Source of the DNA: Sclerodactyla briareus
Lineage: Eukaryota > Echinodermata > Holothuroidea > Dendrochirotida > Sclerodactylidae
Direction of reading: 5' to 3'
NCBI GenBank assembly: GCA_026419785.1
Contig: JAODTK010000821.1
Coordinates: 1 to 64,000 of the forward strand
Length of the DNA stretch: 64,000 nt
Shown piece after piece: positions 11,701 to 22,560 of the stretch; position 1 is the stretch's first letter, and each line of letters begins with the position of its first letter. Made by a program: the position numbers and the translations under genes. The notes beneath the pieces were generated by a model, which did not search any database, had not been told where the DNA came from, and saw only the letters and a program-made list of their open reading frames with translations.

Positions 11701-13280
11701 GTATTGTGTCATGACGATCTGGAAATTGCAAGCATCATTAAACTTCAAAGATGTCGGTTGCAGATATAAAAGAACAAGAACCCAATTGCTTAGTAGGCAT
11801 ACAAGTTCAAGTTGATAATGTTCATTCAGGTAGGAGAGGCTGAAAACGAAAATGTGTAAGCCGTGTCTATCAGGAGATAGCGAGTTCAATCCACTTTGAA
11901 TTAGGCATACAAGAGGAAGAAGCCTTTCCTCGATAAGCTAAAGGTCAAGAGAATAGAAACATTTATCAAGCTCAAATCAGACACGAAGTTGCATAGTGAC
12001 GAGGATATCCCCATTATGTTTTTGAGGTTAGATCAAGTTCACTCGAGGTTGGAGAAGTTCAAATTCTGGCGTTTGTTAATGTGAAATCTGCCGGGAATGT
12101 AAACACTACCCATTACGTAAGTATGTTTTAGATAGGGAGAGTTGGTACTCCGTTGTTTTTGGACAAGTTCAAGGTCACATTCTGTGAAAGATTTTTATTA
12201 GTAGGATATATGGAGAGCTGAACAATTGGTATCAATTAGTAACATTAGTAAAACAACTGGTAAAATAGCATAGTGTCAGGGCTGAGGAAGATCGAATTCG
12301 GAAGAAGCTAATTGTTAACACGATGATCGTGTAATGCAAATATGCAACCATAATCAACAATAACAAATTACAGTGTGTCAGCTGCGAAAATGGAGAAGGC
12401 CCTATTATTTCAGGTGTCCGTCCGTCCGAGGTCGACCAAGGTGTTGCAAAACTTCATAGTATGTTTTGAATATAGCGTGGAAATCACTATACATCGTAAA
12501 CGGTTATGTTCTTGTTATTCTTGGATAATAATAGGGTGCAAGTGTGTGTTGCACTTCTTGTGATCACGATATCATCAAAACGCAAACGTCTATGAAGTTC
12601 AAATTAGGCATGTAAGTTGGTTACATGAAGAGGTGGAACCCTGTCGACGCCTACATGCATTGAGTCATTTCACATATGTGGGTTGCACACATGGAGAGGA
12701 TTAACTCTATCGTTTTTGGTGGGCAGTCAGGAGATGACAAACCGAAATTACTATGAAACATGAAACATAAGTAGATTTAGAGAGGAGAGGCCTATTATTT
12801 TTTCCTGTAAGGTCACGGTCAGTAGGGTAAGGTAGTAAAAACCTTGAATAAAAACCTGCCAGTACGATATCTACAGAACGTAAGCATATAGTGAGCTCAA
12901 ATCAGGTATGTTTGCAGATACGGAGGAAGGTAAAACAACAAAACATTGTTCATATATTGCGTTAGTCATTTCGAGGTCATCGAGGGTCAAACCTCTAACC
13001 CTCAGACACGCAGGCATGTATAAGACAAAAAAAAATGGAATTGGGTGTGTAGGTTCGAGTACAAGAAGGAAGACATCTATTGTTGTTAGGAATAGGTGAT
13101 GGTAACGATGGAACAAGCCCGAAAAACCTTGTAAGCGATATCTGAGAACGCAAGCGGTTTATTGCAAACACGATGACTGATGAGTGGAAAGAATCATCGA
13201 GGTTATGTTGGTTTCATGTATACCATATACATCAGGTATTGTAAAAGATATGCATGATGACTGCGTGATGACACCAACAT
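11700..13280. repeat. Degenerate satellite-like array (CCTATTGTTTTT...AGGTCA type)
   Basis: Recurring phrases appear in the same order at irregular spacing of about 100-250 bp. One group resembles CCTATTGTTTTTGAGGTCA (about 12,008, 12,149, 12,400, 12,703, 12,790). Another is 'ATATCT..AGAACGCAAG' (about 12,868 and 13,139), and a third is 'GCTCAAATCAGG' (about 11,971 and 12,895). The copies are too diverged to define one clean unit. No protein product is supported. The same phrases recur at 15.85, 16.6 and, inverted, 47 kb. Confidence 0.55.
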
Positions 13281-15279
13281 AATGCCTCTACCATCTCTAC
13301 TCTGACTTGTATATGTTTGGGTTAAAAAAAAGCTTAATAGAATTCAATTAATATAACTATTACTTTGGGACGTCGCACGCTGAATCTGTTTGACTGGGAA
13401 TTGAAGTTTTTATATTGGTTGAAATCGTGTAATCTGCTGAAAATCACCAACACCCTCGCTTCTAACAAGTATAATAGCCACTGCGTGTGTGAACGCTGGG
13501 AGGAATCTCCTAATTTCATTTAGCCACCTTCCACCCTGCCTCTCCCCTCGCTAGTTGGTGAACAGGGGTAAGTTGCTAAAGGGGGGGCCACCATCCCATA
13601 GCCGCCATTTTCCAGGTACTGAATTGAATGGTCGGGTATGGTTTCAAATGGACAACCACCATATTCTCAGAAAAAAAAACGCAACATAGTCATCAAAAGG
13701 CTACAGAATAATCATGGATAAATCAATTGACTAGCATGATACAGGTTGGTTTCGAAGTTAATCCAGGAACTGCTTGTTTTGACATGTAACAAATCACCCC
13801 AACTCTTGTAACACCTACCCCGATAGGGGGTGAGTTGTCAATCAGATCAATGCGTATACCAGTCGAAACTGCTGTTCAGGCAAGCCTGACCCCGTCGTCT
13901 GGACATTAAAAAGCAGTTAGGGCCGGGCGTCGGCATAAGCCCCGCAGCTAGGCGATGTTCGCTGCGTGTGCCCCCAACTTTCCGTCCTCCCTTTTGAACC
14001 TCCCCTCTTGATTGGAGAAGCATAGGCCTCCCTAACTTTTTATCCTTATTTTTTCACCCAGGCATATCTAATTCATGTTGCATAACTATTCCAGAGACGA
14101 GGTGAAAAGTCCCCCCCCCCCCCCATAGAATTTAACCTGTCTTGACAATGAACCGCAAGTTGCTCCGAACCTCATCTAAGTGGGGGTCCGTCCTCCATAT
14201 TTGTAACCTACATGCCTAAGATTTTTTTATACATGTTACTGTTCCCCCGATATTGATAGTTTTTTTCTTCATATTTCCTCCCTTCCCCTTGACTGGCTCG
14301 GGCATAAATTGGTTATTCTTCTTTCCATTTTTAACCTATTTGAAAATGATTTGAGCTTAATAATGTTTGCGTACCTCAACACTGCCAAATGTCCGTGCTG
14401 AAAAAAAAAACATTTCTGGAATTTCATCTTGTGTTTAACAGCCTCTTCCTATGGAAATGTAAACCTGAATACAAATGAGGAGGCGGTTCTCCAAATGCCT
14501 CATTAGCGTAACTGAAGGGGGGATCAGGGGGGTCCCCCCCACTTTTCGTCGCGCGACGTCTATCGGTACATTCGCTGATCTTGTTGGTACATCCTGCGGA
14601 CGTGGGGGAATGCCCCTGTCGGAAAGGCCTCCCCACCTTTTTCCCTCGAGGAGTGTTTTCCCGAGGGGGTATTTAACGCTAAATTTACACACTCGACGAA
14701 GGCTGTTTCCCCGACAGTACAATTATTTCCAACCATCTTCATGAAAATTCCTATATTAAAGCTGAAAATTTCCGCCGCGCCTATATCTCTGTTTTATTTG
14801 CCGCGTTCACGCTCAGTTTCAGATCACCGTATCCATCTCCTCCTTCCTACATTGTCCAATGGTGTCCTTTATAATTAGGCTATACGAGATTACGAGTATT
14901 ATAGAAAATATAGTAAGTATATCGAAATGTCCCTGAAAGCGATTAATGTTATTCTGTTGGGGGGAGGGTGTGGACGTCCTGCAGCATATTCAGATTGCCT
15001 AATTGAGTGGATGTCACTGATTTAGAGTATTTATTTCGCTTGATGAAAACGGTCTTACTAAGGAAATACATCAAAACTGCGGGTTTTGAATCCATGGTAG
15101 GATGAAGCTCGGAAATCTTCGAACGAGCCTAGACCACCCGTGGGGAAATCCTGGCGTACGGATCCAAGAAGGGGGGGGGGGGCTTTCCGGCTTCAGTCCC
15201 CCTTTTCCATCAGATATACCATTGTTTACGTTTCAGCCCTCCTTTTGTGAATTAAGTCTGGTGATTTTTCGACCTGAAT
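13281..15279. other. Unassigned sequence with C-runs
   Basis: No gene recognised. It holds a C-run at about 14,109-14,124 and a small inverted arrangement of G- and C-runs at about 14,514-14,540. Overlapping short frames at 14.4-14.75 kb on both strands look like shadows and not a gene. Confidence 0.45.
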
Positions 15280-15365
15280 ACAGAACTGTATTTGAGTACT
15301 AAATTGAGAGTACGAGTATTAGGTACGAGTCCAAAGTTCACGAGTACGAGTACGAGTACATTAAA
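15280..15365. repeat. GTACGAGTAC-type repeat cluster
   Basis: Several copies of (T)ACGAGTA/GTACGAGT stand close together. The same word, with its reverse complement GTACTCG, fills 19,300-19,470. The palindromic word suggests the interior of a non-autonomous DNA element related in style to the ACTCGAGT-rich MITE at 41.3 kb. Ends were not found. Confidence 0.5.
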
Positions 15366-16089
15366 AAATGTCACATACGTCGTGTAACATTTTTATGTAA
15401 CAAGTGCCGCATATGTAGAACCGAACGAATACTCACTGCTTTTGGCATTCCTTTGACTCGACCTCGAGCATTTAGGCAAACTTTTCATCCATTGCGACTG
15501 TCTAGTATATAGGCATTCTGGTTTGCGTACAAGGTATCTTTCTACCCTATCGTAACCCAGTCGATAGTTTCACTGCTAAGTACAAGTGTAGTGCAATGGC
15601 GTTACGCCAAGTGGAAGCCTCTGGCTGACCCCCTCCTTCATGACCCAAGTGACCGATAATTGACACCAATACCCCTTTTGATCCCTTGACGACTGTCCGG
15701 AATCTATGCAGTCATGACATGTGTGCGTGGTATGCGTATGTGTTTATTTATGTGGCGTCCGGCTTGTGGACACGATAACTCGACCCACCTGGATAAATCA
15801 AGCTCATACTTGATATATGGGTTCCCCATGATAGTACATGGACCCTATTATTTTAGGGGTCACGTCATAGGTCTCCAAGGCTCACTAGAGGTCAAGTCTG
15901 GGAACCTTGTAGACACCATAAGTCCAGAATGCTTGCTTCGATCAATAGAAATGTTGGCATTTAATGATCATTTAGTTTAGTTTAGTGAAAGAGGATCACG
16001 AAGGAACAAAATCCTCATGAGAGACCCCGAAGCGACAACATCCCAAAAGAGAAGAACAACTCAGATGCTCAAAGACTCGCCACAATTTT
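15366..16089. other. Unassigned, with one satellite-like phrase
   Basis: At about 15,842-15,895 the phrase GGACCCTATTATTTTAGGGG is followed by TCACGTCA and AGAGGTCAAG. This matches the family that makes up the 47-kb array in the opposite orientation. No gene is recognised. Confidence 0.45.
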
Positions 16090-16094
16090 GAAAA

Positions 16095-16480
16095 AATAAA
16101 TCAAGACGGTCTGAATGCATTCACACTCTTAGACAGAACAACATCTTAGGGAAGGCTATTCCACTCATAATAACTCTCTGGAGAAGAAATATTTCCGATT
16201 GTCCAATCTACAGCGTTTACCACGAAGTTGAGGCAATGACCCCTATTGGTGGTAACTTGGAAAACTCAACGAATAGTGGAGGAAGCCTCGAAACATGAAC
16301 AATCTAAACACCGAATAAATCACACGAATTGTCTCAGTTCCATCGAAGTATAGACCAAGACGCCTAATTCTCTAGTAAGGTAAAGCTCTAAGAGATTGAA
16401 TTAATGAGTGGCCCTTGCGAGTTTTCAATTAAATGATTGTCTTTCGAGAATATGGATTCCAACTTGAACAGCATACTCAT
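16095..16480 (-). mobile_element. LINE ORF2 3'-end relic (copy 2, best preserved C-terminus)
   Basis: On the minus strand near 16,110-16,165 one frame reads W-N-S-L-P-(stop)-D-V-V-L-S-K-S-V-N-A-F-R. This is the classic C-terminal block of LINE ORF2 proteins (WNsLP..vV.a.svn.FK). Upstream, across indels, come S-L-R-A-L-P-Y, R-I-R-R-L-G-L and R-G-H-type segments, the usual order in this domain. It is a 5'-truncated, frameshifted copy. Relatives lie at 1.3 kb and 43.8 kb. No target duplication was identified. Confidence 0.8.
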
Positions 16481-17234
16481 TGAGGTCTCACCAGCTGCTT
16501 AAACCCAACCGGACCAAACAATATCTTTATCAAGAAAACTGGAGTGAGTCTAATCAAGCCAAGAATCCAGTTATCTTTCCTGGCAGCTAGGAAGGACCCT
16601 ATTGTTTTCAGTGTAGAGCAGGTTGAATTCTGGTAAAAAAAAAAAGCATTGTGAAAAAAATTAAGATACGGGACAATTTTAGGCTTGTAGCTAGAAACAA
16701 CGATTTGACCCACCTGAATGATTTGATTGAGCTCCGCCATACTTGGTATTGTGTTACCTATGATGAGTACGTTATCCCTATAGGTTATGAGTCAGGTCAA
16801 AGATTATCGTAGTCCTGTCAAGCTGCAGTGTGCTGTTTTCTCCTCCCAGTATCTCATCGTTCTTGTATCTGCGTCATAGGTTATTAGCAATGAATAAAGG
16901 AATCGCTAAGCTTTTGGCTGTCTGGATACCGTTTAGTGAGATGTTTTACAGCTGTTTTTTAACAGACAATGCGTGACCTTCAAATTGCATCATTTGCCAT
17001 AGGGGAAGGCGGGCTATTTATTCGATATCGCACGCCCCCTGGAACCGACTCCCGGAACTCGCACACCCCCCCCCCCACAGGACAAACACTAGTTACGCCC
17101 CCCCCACAAACAAATCACTAGTACGCCTATGGTGTAGGTTAGTGAGGACGCGCTGTGATCACCTCGACCTGACTCCGAAAGGACCGAATGATTATACGAA
17201 TTATGAGGAACCCACTGCACACACCTAGTATAGG

Positions 17235-17335
17235 TGATCAACACACAACAACACACACACCACACACACCACACACACCACACACACACACACACACAAC
17301 GACACACCACACACACAACAAACAATACACGATGT
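17235..17335. repeat. CA-rich microsatellite
   Basis: An ACAC(C)A repeat with interruptions runs through about 17,240-17,318. Frames through it are low-complexity artefacts (Thr-His on one strand, Cys-Val on the other). A C-run at about 17,066-17,077 and another near 17,098 lie just upstream. Confidence 0.95.
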
Positions 17336-17562
17336 CGACTTCATCCAAGAAGAAAACGTACATTCGGAAAATCGTACAAAAGATAAGGCAAAATTAGACG
17401 ATATACGAATATCTTTGGTGCCCAAATTTAATCAGATTAGTAACCAAACTCAAGCAAATAGTCATGAAGATCAGCCTCATGGTGCAGTAGATATCCTATT
17501 ACGAAAAAGTGTGACGCACGCCACCACGATACACCATACATATACAAAACAAAAATGTCGCT

Positions 17563-18720
17563 AAAAGGCCGGTCACATTAGACCGGTTAATGCCAACCGT
17601 GTGAGAACCGAATATTTTTTGGATTCGTGCGACTTTCCGGTGGTGCACAATCCTCGGTGACCCATCCGTAGGCACCAATGTGGGTCACTCGTTTATTCGT
17701 TCTGTCGGCGAGGTCGGTGGAACCGACGGAAAAATTTCTGCATGCACAATGATTTGCGGTGGTCACCAACGAGAGATCGCTCGGTTGACTCCGTGGTCAC
17801 TCTGTATTCCTCGGTTTAGGCGGTTTGCACACTGTTTCAACTCGGTTGTCGCTCGGTGATTCTCGCTGGACGTGCTGCCACTACCGTCTGGACTGGCCGT
17901 CAACGGAGCTTTACCGAGAAGTACCGGGTGGATATACGGAGTCTGAACTGTGAAATTCATAGGAACCGCATGTACCGTGTCACAACAGAGCGGACAGAGT
18001 GTCAACGGAGTGTTACCGGGGTGTACGAGTGACAACCGAGAGACGACGTGTTTGGAACATGGGAACTAATTATATGAACTGGAGAGGCATTATATTCAAC
18101 AGTCGGGCAGTCTCTTGAATGATAAACACTACCCCCACACGCTGAACGTTACCACAGTCAAAGAAATTTTGCAAGGTTATGAAGGTCCGTCCAGATTTTG
18201 AATTAATTTGTGAGAGTGCCATGGACTGTGAACGTCGGGTGCGCCTTCAGGCCAGGCAGCAATAGCTGCGGCCAATCTTCAGTTGGCGCAGGCCAACCTG
18301 AAAATTCATAAATATTCAACAACCGAAGGAGGAGACGAGGGCTGCGCCGATGGTGGTGCAGGCATGGTTGGGACTACAGGCGGCGAAGTATGACCTGTAC
18401 GACCAGCTGATGGCAGAGCTTCGCAGGAGTAGACACCACAGCGTTCACAAATTCTCTGTTTCATAGGCCGTTGAACTGCTCGTATACGATTGGTCGGTTT
18501 CTCGGGCATGTGGACGGTTACCACTCTGTTGAGCAATGTTCTACACGGCGGAGGCTTTTTTCAGTCACTACCGTAGTCACTCCGGACACATGCAGTTTAG
18601 CGGTGAGTAGCTGTTTGCTCCGTACACACGCGGTTCCACTACGTTTCACTCGGTTCTCGGTCCACAACACCGTACGTCACCCTGTCTTAGGCGGGATTTC
18701 ATAGATGGCGTATGCGTTGT
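17563..18720 (+). mobile_element. Second PIF/Harbinger relic
   Basis: The left end starts near AAGGCCGGTCACATTAGACC, which resembles the GGCCGGTCACAC-type termini of many Harbinger elements. It is followed by a long stretch rich in CGGT/ACCG words (17,590-18,050) and then a transposase N-terminal fragment at 18,332-18,466. A matching inverted right end was not found, so the right boundary is a guess at the end of the CGGT-rich zone. The identification rests mainly on the transposase fragment. Confidence 0.5.
18332..18466 (+). pseudogene. Harbinger transposase N-terminal fragment
   Basis: The frame reads through A-W-L-G-L-Q, then K-Y-D-L-Y-D-Q-L-M-A-E-L-R-R, then F, before a stop at 18,464-18,466. 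The pattern W..PWL......YdqLm.ELr.eD...f.nFlR is the hallmark start of HARBI1-like transposases. Only about 45 residues remain. Frame slips on both sides separate it from the basic Arg-rich start and from the rest of the protein. It lies on the opposite strand to the transposase relic at 5.3 kb and is not a recent copy of it. Confidence 0.55.
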
Positions 18721-19299
18721 GAAAAATTCGCCAATTTACGGGAAATGAGCGGGGCTGTGCTGAATTACGTTCTATTTTAGGTTGCAAAGATCGATATTGG
18801 TTCCACAGAAGCCAAAAATTCATAAATGAAGGCAGACCAACGCTGAATAGACGAAATAAGCACATGTACCAACGCGTATGCGGGTGCGTATCACCGCGAA
18901 GAATTCTATGGAATATCTTCCTAAAAAAGCAAAGCAACGAAAATATGCACGGACTGCTGCCTTAGAAATGTCTTATGCACAACATGACAGGTTGTCTTTC
19001 TGAAAACAACGGTTCCTGCTCGTAAATGTTGATTTTCACAACCAGCCCGGAACGCATACGACAATCTATGGAGTCTCCCCTTTACGCGGTTCAATCTTGT
19101 ATCAGCATAGCCACCACCGCATAATTTTCGAATTCCCGCCCGAATAATAAAAAAAATTCACTCGTTTATACTCCGGTAATGTCTGACAGGGCCTTATAAG
19201 TCTCTTCCTAAGGTGATTCTGGAGAGACAACATCTGGTTTATTCAAATTGTGTAACCTTAACAAGGATATTTGAACGAAACACAGCAACAATTAAGAAA

Positions 19300-19470
19300 A
19301 GTACTCGATTTACGAGTACAGATCAGCGAGTTGAGTACGAGTACGCTGGGCAGATTACGAGGTAAAGGTCCAGAGTATAGTACGGAGTACTGAAGCCAGG
19401 TATTCAGTTACGAGTAAAGGAATTCGGGACTCGAGTACGGACTGAGCCGAGTCCGTACTCGTTACTATAA
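19300..19470. repeat. GTACTCGAGTAC-type palindromic repeat cluster
   Basis: Alternating GTACTCG and CGAGTAC words fill this stretch, with an inverted pair near 19,430-19,462 (GACTCGAGTACGGACT and AGTCCGTACTCG). It is probably the core of a non-autonomous DNA element. Termini and target duplication were not identified. Confidence 0.5.
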
Positions 19471-19619
19471 GTCTGGACTTGATAACACCTTATACTTTTC
19501 ACCTGTTTGAATTATATATTCCCCGCAACACTGTAAGGTTTCGGGGATAATATGGTTTTGGCCCGTTGTGCCGGTCTCCGCCGCCGCCGGAAACTTTTTA
19601 GGAGTTAGCGCTCTATTCT

Positions 19620-20330
19620 TTAACACTTTATCCGATGAACCCCAAAACTTGTGGTCACCATGTCCGTATGAGGGAAATCTCGGATAAGTTCGAACAGGGC
19701 TATATAGTATATTTGGTGCCTCATTTCGAGGTTTCTCGCAAAATTTTCAATTGTGCGATTTACCGAAACGTGGTGGTTGTGCGTAGTTGTTAGAGCCGAA
19801 AAACATGGCGACAATTCAAGGTCATCCGAGGGCAAGTTTGCATTTCTGGCCAGTAGCTAATTATAGCATAATGTAGGTGATATTTCAAACATTCATTGGT
19901 TTTCAATGAAACTTGGTGAATAGGGCACAAATATCAGATGCCGAAGAATTTCTATGTGGTAGAGGTCACTGGAGGTCATCTTGCATGACTAATTTTTTTT
20001 TTTTGGGGCATATAGTGGGCCCAAATTTGCAATGATGCAAATTAGAAACTTTGTTGGATTCTCACGAAACTTGGTGAGTAGGAACTTCTAAAAGTCCCGA
20101 TAAAAATCTATTCATGCGTTGAATCATGAAGGTATTATGGTGGTTTTAATTACATATCGTTAGCATAATTAGATATTATGATCAATTATTGCTCAACTTT
20201 TAGGGATTTTTGACAAACTTTCGTGAAGAGGACCTACTACCAGTCCTGATAAACTTATTCAATATGCATCAAGATCACGAGGGTAAATTTGTGGGACTAT
20301 TTGATATTGTTGTCCTGATCAGTCAAAATG
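19620..20330. repeat. Degenerate lead-in to the AGGTCA satellite
   Basis: AGAGGTCACTGGAGGTCATC near 19,969 and two GAAACTTGGTGA(A/G)TAGG phrases (about 19,909 and 20,066) suggest older, shorter units related to the neighbouring array. No gene is recognised. Confidence 0.4.
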
Positions 20331-21960
20331 GATGAGTTTAATACTTTTTCACAATTAACATTGACATTTCAGTTGGAATGGCAATATGCTCTGGAGTGGA
20401 GCTCACATGAAGTGTAAAACAATTTCATAAAAACCGCATGTCATGAAGGTCATTAAAGGTCACTTAGGGGCAAAAAACGATTTTAGTACTTTGCGCAATA
20501 GCACTGGGTGTTGTGTTCATCAGAATGCAAACTGCTCCTCGGAGGGATGTATTAAAGGAAGTCACATCTCATAAAACCTGTTCATATCTTTAAAGGTCAT
20601 TCGGGGTCACTAAGGCGTCAAAAACTGTTTTTTGGGGCCGATAATCGGAGAATTGAATATCTGTGAAGGATGGATGTACCATTGTGATATAATTGTGGAC
20701 CTGCATGTGTGGGCCCTTCTGACCGAATTTGACTCTGTCGGGTGGGTAATGTGGTGAAAGGGTCGGAATCTTGAATAAATGTGCTTATTTAGGAGTTAAC
20801 GGGCAGAAAAAATAGAAAACGGGTATTTTTTGGATATGTGATAGAGCTTTGTGTGCTTTATGGAGGGAACAAACTCCCGCTTCGATCGGTTACATACTTA
20901 CTTTGTTAGTACAAGGGGTCAAAGTTCAATTTATACCTTTTTCGCAATAACATGTGACTGTCATTGGACTGCAATAGCTTGAGGAGTGAGGATAACAGGA
21001 TGTGTTGTAAACAATTTCATAAAAACCGCATGGCATGGAAGGTCAGTTAAAGGTATTGGGTGCAAAACTGATTTTAGTACTTTTTCCCAATAGCACTGGG
21101 TTGTGTTCATCCAGAATGCAAAAATGATCCAGGGGTGGATTGTATCACATGGGAGTAACAATTTCATAAAAACTGTCACATCATTAAAGGTCTTCGGGGT
21201 CACTTAGGGGTCAAAAAACTGTTTTCTGTCCTTAATCGGAAAATTGAATATCTTGCGAAGGTGGATGTTCACCATTGTGATATAATGTTGACCTGAATGT
21301 GTGTGACCTATGAAATGAATTTGATCTCTGTCGGTGGGTCATGTGGGGAAGGTCGAATTTGAATAAAGGTGCTTATTTAAGGAGTACGGGCAAAAAAATA
21401 GAAAGGGTTATTTTTTGATATGTGATTGAGCTGTGTGTTTTATGGAGAGAAACAACTTCGTTCGATTGGACACTTACTTTGGTTGTTACAAGGGGTAAAG
21501 AGTCAATTTTCTACCTTTTTTCAATAAAATTGGACATGTTCATTGGAATGCATATGCTTATAGGAGTGGATGCATCACATGGAGTGTACAATTTTATAAA
21601 ATCCCCCATGTCATTGAAGGTCATTCAAGGTCACTAGGGTCAAAAACTGATTTTAGTTTAGTTTGTCGGCAATAGCACTGGTGTGTTCATCAGAATGCAA
21701 AATGCTCCTAGGAGTGGAGGTGTATTACATGAGAGTAACAATTTCATAAAAATCTTCATATCATTAAAGGTCATTCGAGGTCACTTAGGGGTCAAAAACT
21801 GTTTTTTGGCTATATCGGAGAATTGAATACCTGCGAAGGCTGGATGGTTCACCAGTGTAATATAATTGTTGACCCGCAGGGTGACCTCTGACTGAATTGA
21901 CCTCTGTCGGGGGCCATGTAGTTAAAGGTCGAATCTTGAATAATGTGCTTATTTAAGACG
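20330..21960. repeat. Tandem satellite, unit about 580-593 bp, about 2.7 copies
   Basis: The phrase beginning AAAGGTC(A)TTCGGGGTCACT recurs at about 20,594, 21,187 and 21,766, giving spacings of 593 and 579 bp. Each unit continues with TCGGA(G/A)AATTGAATA, CACCATTGTGATATAAT, GTGCTTATTTA, AATTTCATAAAAA and GCAATAGCACTGG in the same order. Within a unit there are two related halves centred on AATTTCATAAAAA...AAGGTCATT..AGGTCACT. Copies differ by many single-base indels. No coding product is supported. Confidence 0.9.
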
Positions 21961-22560
21961 CACCTTGCGGGGCTGTAGGGGTGTCTTATACAATTAACAA
22001 GTACATTATGGAATGACCCTTTACCTGCCACGTGTCGTCCACAAGTATATGAATGACTTCTTTCCACGAATATTGTCCGGTTCATGTTCACCAAATTTTC
22101 TTTGATAAGAGATGCGGGGATATTATACGTTGGCGGTTGACCCGCCCGACACTTTATAGTTCATTTCAGGATTTGCGCTACGACGGGTCTTGTTGTGTGG
22201 TATAGCAACACGGAAGTTGCCCGCGCTACATCACGAGAGCGTCATGACTTCACTATAGGCATATAAAATGGTTCCCGTCTGTTTATCATTTCCTAGAATA
22301 TATCAATCGTATTGATAGTTTTCTGGACTCTTGTAAATGAAAATCATGATAATTTTTTTTCCAAAAAATGAGCCTCGATTGCACTAGAGAGATCTAGAAC
22401 CCTACGCTTCCAGAGCCCTGAAGGAGCCATGGACCTACCCCGAAGAGACTTTCGCGCTATGCGCTCGCGATGAAGCACTGCGCGCACATTGGGAGTCTTG
22501 TTTTGTGGTATGGCAGCCCACAGAAGTTACTCGCGATACACAAGGGGCGACATGAATCGA
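21961..22560. repeat. Pair of direct repeats around a unique spacer
   Basis: About 60 bp at 22,184-22,250 (GTCTTGTTGTGTGGTATAGC followed by GAAGTTGCCCGCG) recurs at 22,492-22,548 (GTCTTGTTTTGTGGTATGGC followed by GAAGTTACTCGCG), an offset of 308 bp. The pair could be two satellite units or solo ends of one element. No gene is recognised here. Confidence 0.5.

Noticed and set aside
17089..17425. Cys/Val-rich and Thr/His-rich frames on opposite strands
   Set aside because: Produced by the CA-rich microsatellite, with no family motif.
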